In this document: positions 56,585 to 64,000 of the stretch, piece by piece
Layout: the number at the start of each line of letters is the position of its first letter
How positions within the stretch are numbered: the stretch's first letter is position 1
Translations under genes and position numbers: made by a program
Assembly: GCA_034769895.1 (NCBI GenBank)
Contig: CM068372.1
Span: forward strand, 237,050,343 to 237,114,342
Length of the DNA: 64,000 nucleotides
Origin: Magicicada septendecula
Lineage: Eukaryota; Arthropoda; Insecta; Hemiptera; Cicadidae
Direction: 5' to 3'
The notes under the pieces: generated by a model
Database searches by the model: none
Told to the model about the DNA's origin: nothing
Seen by the model: only the letters and a program-made list of their open reading frames with translations

Positions 56585-56750
56585 GGTGAAACTGATGTAA
56601 AAACTAAATAAAACAATCTTTCATCACTGAGCAAATGGCAGTGGTGCATCTCTGAAGTAAACCCATTCACACCACCCACAGAGTGGTGCCATAAAAAAGC
56701 TGGTACAAGCGACTGAGTCATACCATAGAGTGGCCCATGTGTTACGAGCC

Positions 56751-58270
56751 TACTGCAATTCTCTAAAATTATTTTGTAAACAGCGACTTGGCATGTTGTG
56801 TCTACCACAAGCCTGTGTTTACCTGTTGCTGATTACTATATGTAAACTGTTTTTCCTAGTTCCAGTCAAGATATAAACAAACTTATGTTTTGCCTTGAAT
56901 GTAATGCCTTGTGTATATTAGCACTCTGGGAAAACAAAATAATGTGTAGTAATCAGTACACAATTTGTATAGTAATTTGATTGCACAAACATTTATGTGC
57001 ACTATGTTTGGTTGTGCATTTTTAACTACAGATAGTGTGTGTAAATTACCTTATTACATGAAGGTAAAACATTGTAGTATTAAATTATATATATTGCAAC
57101 AGTACAAATAGGTTGAGTACTGTGTATTGCACCAAGTAATTTAAATAAGTAATTAGAAGACATAAATAACGCATTTTGGTAATAATAATCATTCAGCCTG
57201 CAATATAAACTGTAATAGAACTTGCATGTTGAGACAGGGATTAGAGCCAGCTGCTCTCTGCATGTGTGTACACACGTAAAAGGTTTGTGTGTGTGCGACT
57301 AAGTCATTCATGAAAAGCACCACCCTTTTCAGTAACGATATAAATTATTGTATTTAAATTAATTTATAATCCTTGTGTGCATGGTAGCGAAAAACTAAAG
57401 ACACTAAAATGTGTGGTTAAAAATAACAAACAAGTGTATAAAATATAGTGAAAAACATACAAAAAGTGTTGGTGTAGGAAGTTAAAAATCAATAGTAATT
57501 AGAGTAATTAAGATAAAGGAAACCGGTTTGTGCCTGATGAACACCTAGAAAATTACTGATCGAATGAATATCGGATAATGTGCTTAAGAGTTTGCAATTC
57601 GCAAAGACAAGCAAATTAAGTGTCGTTAGAAAGCGTGGGGTAAGAGTGACGCTCTTAACAATTTCAAACATGCAGATTATTGTCGAGACAAGATTTTTTG
57701 TGCTCTGGGTATAAATACGAGGACGCACAAACATCGTTCTCTTTCTCGTCAGACCATCTTAGCGGCCGGACGCTCTGCTCAAGAACTACAACTTTTCTTC
57801 GTTCGACTACTGATGTAATCGGAGGCTATGTCCAACAACTAGAACTTCTAGATTTGATCGACGACCATGGCAGCCAAAGAATCTACTTAGAAACAACAAC
57901 CACAGTAGATCAACCACAAGCAGAGTACAAGAATCCAATGTAGCAGAGTACAAGCATCCAGCGGACGGGGGATGACTAGACTCCTAGAATACCAGACTCC
58001 AGGACTTCCAGGACCGAAGAGGACACGCTTCAGATGTACCACACAAATAACAAGGTGACAAATAACCATGCATTTATAAGAAACTGAGAATTTAATATTA
58101 AAGAAAAAATGAATAAACAATTCGATTCTAGTATGAGTCAAGTAACTGTATAGTTGTAGATATGTTTTTGTTTGTATGTTAAGTACAGTAATATTAAAGA
58201 CTGTGTAACGATAAGAGTTAGCAGTAACTGTAATTTTAAATATAATTGTTAGTAGTAAATGACGACCTTG
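56751..58270. other. Unassigned region with a promoter-like and poly(A)-like pair
   Basis: No convincing ORF. TATAAATA at 57710-57717 and AATAAA at 58112-58117 on the plus strand are about 400 bases apart, as in an LTR or a short non-coding transcript. No direct partner repeat is seen in the window. Element S copy 2 begins at 58271. Confidence 0.5.
57710..57745 (+). promoter_or_regulatory. Candidate core promoter
   Basis: TATAAATA preceded by GCTCTGGG and followed about 30 bases later by ACATCGTTCTC, which has the spacing of a TATA box to start site. The downstream region becomes more GC-rich for about 150 bases. No gene is recognised after it; an LTR of an unidentified element is the simplest reading. 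Confidence 0.4.
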
Positions 58271-61268
58271 TGTAACCCCTCTTTCTAGTTTTATGCTTTA
58301 TAAAAAAAACTTTTTTTTTTTTTTGAAAGAGGGGCCACTAGTTATTTAAAACTAGGCTGAGGGCCTAGAGAAGCCAAAAATGCGCTGGGTCCAGTGGGAC
58401 GGGACTTGCAATTAAACTCGATGGTTAAACAACAATAACAAATTTTATTAGCAATTTCAAGTCCTGACATTCAATATATCTTTGATAGAATTAAAACATT
58501 TCATTAAAAAACCTTACTCCACTCCCTGACATTATAACATTCTGAAAATATACACAGGTAACATCATAGTTCATAGTTCAATAATTTCTCATAAATACAC
58601 ATAAATACAACATCAATCAATATACTTACAGGAATACACATAGAACACACACACACATATATATATATATACATATACCACACACACATGTTCACCTGGC
58701 GGACAGCCTATATATATATTTTTCACCATACCTCAGGAGAATATAACCCCAGTATCTGTCACCAAGACCCCCATCCCAAACTACTGTAAACGGATAAAGT
58801 GCCCAGCCTGCTTTAAAAACTTTTCATTTAAAAAAACAAATCCATTAACACGTCAGATTATAACAGAGTTACGACAAATGAAATTATTACAAGTATACAA
58901 AATTTAGGAATGTTCCCCCAAATAGTAATGTGCCATCGCAAGGTCAACATGACTGCACGGTCTTATAAAATGTATAATAAAATTTATAATTGAAAAGTAA
59001 GAACCGGCAGTGTGCTCATATTAACAACTCAACAATTAATGCACTGGCTATGGCAGTAAAAGAAATGATGAAAATTTACTTATTACCGAATTATTAAACT
59101 GCTAACATAAATCTTATAAAATGTATAATAAAATTTATAATTGAAAGTAAGAACCGGTAGTGCTCATATTAACAACTCAACAATTAATGCACTGGCTGTG
59201 GCAGTAAAAGAAAATGATGAAAATTTACTTATTACTGAATTATTAAACAGCTAACATAAATTTTATAAAATGTATAATAAAATTTTTAATAAATAAAATT
59301 TTATAATGTAAAACCTAATAAAACATTTGATGCATTCATAGAGAACTGGCTTGACCACAGGCACGGCCACGCGCCCGAACGAGATGCAACAGAATTTAAC
59401 ATGTCAGAAACCTGTGGATGAAGGATATAGATCTATAAATATAACCAAGAAAATCCCCAACAAGGTACGCCGGCACCTCTGCAAGCATAATTAACACCCA
59501 TACAAATCAGTAACATTCAGTTCCGCACACTATTGCAATAAGAGAAAAATTTAACAACAAATTCGGGAGACGCATGACCCCGTCTGGGTTTACACTTACT
59601 CTGGGGGCGTAAGCGTTTGAAAAATGAATCTGACAAAATTTTATAACCACTAAATGTCCTGTCACCGGACAAAAGGCTTGCCGCATGACAACTGGCGCCA
59701 ATCGTACACACTATCGTTTTTGGTGGCCCTAAAAAGGACCTTGTGGCGAGAAAGCTGATGTTGGTCGTGCCGCGCTGAGATGTTCGGCGGCTGCGCCCGC
59801 TGATCGTGGCGTACTGCAGTCCTCCTCTTCTTTCGGCACCGGTTGTAGAGTCGGCTGCCGGCCCAGCGAAATCCATCGCTGGCGCGGAACGGGAGTGCGA
59901 AGACGCAAGAACGGCGGCGGTTCTATTCTTCGGCTGTTCCTTCCGGCTGACTCCGCCCCGATGTCGTCCGAGAGAGGAGAGAAGATGAAGTGCGTTTGAT
60001 GGCGTGGCGATGAAGAGTGCGTAAAATTTTCTGCCGGCCCGGGTTTTATTAACTAACCGGGATCGCTGATTCGCTAGCTCCGAACACGAAGTTGGTCACG
60101 TCTCGGTGGCTGCTGATGCCGGATTGGCTCGCCTCGTCCACCGCTGGTACCGGAGAGCAGATGTTCGCATACCGCTGCCGTCACAGTCCGCTGGACTTGT
60201 GCACAAACAAAACCTTTAACTGGAGCTGTTCCAGGAATTATATCACAAGTTCTACATTGTAGCGGCCCAAAAATATTTCTGAAAGGTATAAATGTCACCT
60301 GGTTATAGTCCGTCACAAAACCTGAGGTAATTGTAGCGTGCTGTCCATGTCCTCCTCCCGGCGGCTAACACGGAGAGTCACTAGTTTAATGGCATAGGTG
60401 GCGGATGATCGGCCACCAGCTGGAGCGAATCAGGAGATCAACTTCCTCAGGAACCCTGGACAATTATATATATGGGTAATTACTCAAGTGTTCCGTAATT
60501 CACAATACCCCTTTTACTCCAGCATAACTCACACACTACAACATGCTCCGTTTTAAATTAAAAAAAATTTGAAATTTAAGTATGCATTGAAATTACCTTC
60601 AGTATAGAATTTAGAATTAAATAAATAGTTATTCATAGACTGTTCGTCCACTAATTAATCACTTATTACAATTTCGAGATGAGTTGCAAACATGAACAGG
60701 TTCATAAGGCACGTTGTTTCAGCAAAATAACAAAATACATTTTCTTACGCCCCTCTTGATATAATTAGAAAAAATATACAGACAAATACTTTATAAATAC
60801 TTTGTAAATACTTTATCTCACCCAGTGTTAACGTTCAACACATGAATAATCAGAAATTAACCTGTGCTTGCCACGTGGTAACTTCACGTATATATATCGC
60901 CTTGCATCAGCGTTGATTTTAAGTTAAAATACAATTCTTTCATCAAATAATAAGTAAAGTACCTTAAACACACTTACCGGAGAGTCATGTAGCGATTATC
61001 TAAGCATAGTAGATAATAGAATACAAAATCCAAACTCAAAGCCGCCGGGAGAATGCAAGGTCAGTTGAGGCCAGCTGCTAGACGAGAACTGCCCAGAGCA
61101 GCTACCGAAAAAACGTTACATAGCGCTCACCACAGAGCGCGCGCGGATCGGCATAGCAAGCGTATTGATAACGGAGCAGGCACCGCTAAGCTAATTAATT
61201 AACAGATACAGCAATGCCCGTCACATCGTTAACAAGAAAACAGCAGAGTTTTTCCAAAACTCGGCACA
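58271..61268 (-). mobile_element. Element S copy 2, probable solo LTR (2,998 bp)
   Basis: It begins TGTAACCCCTCTTTC and ends CTCGGCACA, with the 4-bp duplication CTTG (58267-58270 and 61269-61272). It matches copy 1 at both ends and in blocks throughout, including GCGCTGGGTCCAG, the GCGCCCG...ACGAGAT block, the minus-strand AATAAA (58444-58449) and GGTAAGTG (60972-60978). It is longer than copy 1 through a tandem duplication (58961-59260) and a GC-rich segment at about 59690-60230. Minus-strand frames there (59517-59876) are not present in copy 1 and carry no known domain. Confidence 0.65.
58961..59300. repeat. Tandem duplication of a ~150-bp unit inside Element S copy 2
   Basis: Units start TCTTATAAAATGTATAATAA at 58961 and 59112, with a partial third at 59261. 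The first two are 151 and 149 bp with few differences. Copy 1 has no such duplication, so it arose after the copies separated. Confidence 0.9.
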
Positions 61269-62553
61269 CTTGTCAGTGAAATTAATAGAAAGCAATGCAT
61301 ATGCCATAACAAAAAGAAATTAATATAAAAAATTAAAAGAGTAGATAATCAGTAAGATAATTGAGCTAGCCGAGAGCAGCATAGAAAATTAATAACAATG
61401 TATTAGCAATAAGATTTTATAATATGTTTTGTGTCAAATAAGACTACGAATTATACGTAGTAGGTATGTAAGAATACGAATCATTTGGAATCGTAAAATA
61501 AATAAGAAATTAACGTGTAATCTGAGATTGCAAATTACCCATAATAAAAATGTCAAAATAATAATGAGTTTCTAAACCGCAAAACAAATAAATAAAAAAG
61601 TGAATAAAAATTGAAATGATTTATAAACAAATCAAATAGCATTATTATTATTATGATTACAACCTTCATTCTTGCACACACATGAATTTAATGTAATGTA
61701 ATGTACCTAAAGATATGTCACATATCAATTATTAAACAAATTAAATTTGGTAGTGTTGTAAATGGCTTCCAAAACCGTGTGTTGTTATAATATATATCTA
61801 TTTTTATCAAAAATCACTGACAATTAGATTGTTACTGTATAATGCCCATTACTGTACTTTTGAGTTTTTCTAGTTTTCTTAGTGACTTTGTAATGTAAGG
61901 TTAAAGTATCTCTTATCTGAATTTTTTGGTATTCGAGTCAATTATGCCTATAGTACTTCCACTTGAGTCTGCATTATACTTTTAAAATATTGAATGTAGA
62001 GCCATATGAGTCGTTTAAAGTATTTTTGAATGACTTCTGTTATTCTGAAAACCATTGAGTGCTTTGTGCATGCATACTTGCTACCAGTGAAAGTACAGTG
62101 CACAGGCACTACAATCACTCATTCATATTGCACACTGAAAAGATTAAATACGTTTTAAAAAATAATAGTGTGAAAAAATACTCTGCAAATCTTGTGTTTA
62201 TATCACAGTATTGGAATATAAGTATAAGTTACCTCTGATAAACAGTATAACTTTATAAGTATTACTGGTAAAATACAAACTCATTAGTAAATTAAAAGTC
62301 TTCAGATATTTACGTCTGTGATAACATAAATCAGTGTGTACGCACTAAAATAAAGCTAGAACACAAACACTCTGTATATGTACACAGTTGATTTTCATAA
62401 CATATATGAGTACATTTATAGCATAGAAGAATCCTGTATCTGTACTGCACTCTTGCACAAGCTACCAGTTTTACGTGTACATAAGCATGCCACACTTGTA
62501 GCTACCAAAAAATTCTTGCAATGCCTAAGCAGGAGGCATCCTCATTTCTAGTT
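61269..62553. other. AT-rich stretch with no recognisable gene
   Basis: Very AT-rich, with no ORF of note and no repeat shared with the rest of the window. Confidence 0.6.
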
Positions 62554-62900
62554 CTAGTGAAGTGAGATGAGCACTGACTGTGCCAAGCAGCAATACAATG
62601 CTGGAACTCGAGTGGACAAACTACAAAACAACTTTCTCAGTTTGGCAGTATGCTCTGGCATTATTGTGCCTTGTGACATAATTCGACTAAAAAACGTTTC
62701 CTGACAGTACCAGAAAATGATGCAAATGATTTTTCTTGCAAAAGGAGTTGCCTTGGATTTCATAGCTTTTGGGGATACTGTATGCTGCTATTGAAGTGAC
62801 CGTTGTTTGCTCTCTGGTGTTATCTGTAAAACCCATGTTTCATCCTTCGCAAAGGATGATCCTTTTTAAAAAGCATTTCCTTCCTTATCAAACCACTGCA
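62554..62900 (-). pseudogene. mariner transposase fragment
   Basis: On the minus strand, DETWVLQITPESKQ and HTVSPKAMKSKATPFARK precede KIICIIFWYCQ and LRKLFCSL. This is the central part of a mariner transposase around the first two catalytic Asp positions (the DETW motif; the second, normally FWD, reads FWY). Stops and frame changes occur between the pieces. No terminal repeats or flanking TA pair could be identified. It is an old fragment, separate from the mariner stump at 2609. Confidence 0.7.
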
Positions 62901-63469
62901 AGAATTTCTAAAGTTGTTCAAATGCATTTTGCTTTTTGTGTATGTCCATTAGCATTTTCAAATTATTGCAACAAAGATACTGAAATAGCACTACATTATA
63001 CAGGCAAAGGCCCGACAGCGTTTCCTGAACAGTCAACTGCATACACCCAATGTATGATTTATCCCCACTTTAAAAATTACTCTAGAGAGGAGAGTATGTG
63101 ACAACAGTATCTTTCTAACATGTACTGTCCCTTTACAACAAAACTTGCACGCTTATGACGTTCTTTCCAGAAATCAATTTACATTTTAATTTTATCTATT
63201 ATGTTACTTAACACCATTGATGTTATTTAGTATGTGTACTCATGTCAAAATACTATATGTACTAATTACTTGAAAACATTCATTTACAGTTCTTGATATA
63301 TTTGTTATTTGTATTGTTTTTAATTTACATAACTTAAATTTATTTTAAAATTATAAATTCAAGAACATTCTAAATTATTCATATTTAATTGTAATTAAAT
63401 ATAAAAATTTGTAGTATATTTAAAACGTACCATAGGAGTCATTTAACTACAGAAACGACTCTACAATAC
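62901..63469. other. No supported feature
   Basis: AT-rich sequence. Weak mariner-like remains may extend to about 62950 on the minus strand; beyond that nothing is recognised. Confidence 0.5.
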
Positions 63470-64000
63470 TTATGTTTGAAGGAAGTTTTCAGTTGCTTTC
63501 AGGCAAACCTCTTTTCCAGAGATATCATCGTCTTCCTCTTCAGTGAAATTGTCGGAACTGTCTGAGCTACTCTCTTCTCCAAGATTAATTATGAAGCAAT
63601 CTACTGTTTCATCTACAATAGCTCCCTTTTCCAGATATTCTTTCCACATGTTTACATCTTTTTTCCAATCGTCAGCAGTCACAGTTGAAATTTTGTCTTT
63701 ACATACATTTTTGACATCATTTAAATTAAACAAAATAAATGTATAATTGTATAAAATGGTTTATAAATTGTAACTATTTCATAAAAAAGTTCTGGTTTAA
63801 CCATATAAGGACGGAACGGTTTTGCATGTCGTGTTGGCCAGTCTTGCATATCACTTTTCATAGAATTAGACGTAGGCCTACGTGTTTTTTCTAACTGTAC
63901 CTTGTGATAGCTGGCATTGTCAATTACCAACACACTGTTGGCAGGCAAATTTGGGACCAATTTTTCTTCAATCCGTCTGTAGTTGTCGGCGTTCCATGTT
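63470..64000 (-). pseudogene. DDE transposase (Tc1/IS630-like fold), internally deleted, cut by window edge
   Basis: From the right edge on the minus strand: ADNYRRIEEKLVPNLPANS, then VLVIDNASYHKVQ, a DDE block with a catalytic Asp, and RRPTSNSMKSDMQDW, which together are typical of a widespread arthropod DDE family related to Tc1/IS630. After FYEIVTIYKPFY (about 63770) the sequence jumps to FNLNDVKNVCKDK and TADDWKKDVNMWKEY with an acidic tail ending at 63470. The intervening 40 or so residues, with the last catalytic acid, are deleted. The 5' part lies outside the window. Confidence 0.72.

Larger units (their letters stand above)
53688..56750. mobile_element. PIF/Harbinger remnant with an inserted Tigger-like element
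   Basis: The ends are inverted: GGCTGCTGAAACATGGGCCACTC at 53688 and, on the minus strand from 56750, GGCTCGTAACACATGGGCCACTC. Inside, the two genes of a Harbinger element survive as first pieces: a MADF protein on the plus strand and the transposase N-terminus on the minus strand, pointing towards each other. A Tigger-like element occupies most of the middle. The centre of the Harbinger, including the catalytic domain, is gone. Confidence 0.65.

Noticed and set aside
57680..57943. 87-codon frame downstream of the TATA box
   Set aside because: It begins at a non-ATG codon upstream of the proposed transcription start and has no domain; its position over GC-richer sequence explains the open frame.
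62769..63101. 110-codon plus-strand frame
   Set aside because: Its first part is the antisense of the mariner fragment and the rest has no recognised features.
1..64000. CRISPR arrays, operons, phage or bacterial defence genes
   Set aside because: No spaced short direct repeats or bacterial-type gene organisation were seen; all recognisable content is eukaryotic transposable elements.

Overview
The window looks like a piece of a large, AT-rich, transposon-dense arthropod genome, most likely an insect. This is inferred from the mix of Ty3/gypsy-like and BEL/Pao LTR elements, a Penelope-like element with a GIY-YIG endonuclease, hAT, mariner, pogo/Tigger and PIF/Harbinger (MADF-encoding) DNA transposons. 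I see no host gene that I can name, no rRNA and no intact tRNA. Almost everything from about 2.6 kb to 61 kb can be assigned to nested mobile elements.

Names used below: Element G is a gypsy-like LTR retrotransposon with giant LTRs (3,842 bp). Element R is a retrovirus-like LTR element with 1,391-bp LTRs, a lysine-tRNA primer site and an unrecognised 375-aa ORF. Element S is a TG...CA sequence of 2.7-3.0 kb with 4-bp target duplications, read as a solo LTR.

Layout. 1-2608: AT-rich, nothing recognised. 2609-2906: 5' stump of a mariner element, cut by Element G. 2906-53247: a head-to-tail array of Element G, with five LTRs (2906-11792, 15243-18900, 36202-40041, 43444-44159 truncated, 49406-53247) sharing internal regions and no host DNA between units. 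LTR1 carries Element S copy 1 (3393-6063) and a hAT element (7213-9574). Internal region 2 is split inside gag by Element R (20444-34322), whose 5' LTR is itself split by a BEL/Pao element (21408-29296). Internal region 3 is fused to a Tigger element (41551-43338). LTR4 is broken at a Penelope-like element carrying two hammerhead-ribozyme motifs (44160-47052), followed by a second copy of the same Tigger insertion (47053-49300) and LTR5. 53688-56750: a PIF/Harbinger remnant with a different Tigger-like element inside it. 57.1-58.2 kb: a stretch with a TATA box and a poly(A) signal. 58271-61268: Element S copy 2. 62554-62900: mariner fragment. 63470-64000: remnant of another DDE transposase, running off the edge.

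Element G is non-autonomous here. Units 1 and 2 share the same internal deletion that removes nearly all of reverse transcriptase, all RNase H and most of integrase, the same stop between protease and pol, and an altered protease active-site triad. LTR lengths, target duplications and empty sites in sister copies fix most boundaries to the base. The nesting order (BEL inside R inside G) agrees with LTR divergence: about one difference in 599 bp for BEL, roughly twenty in 1,391 bp for R, all counted by eye.
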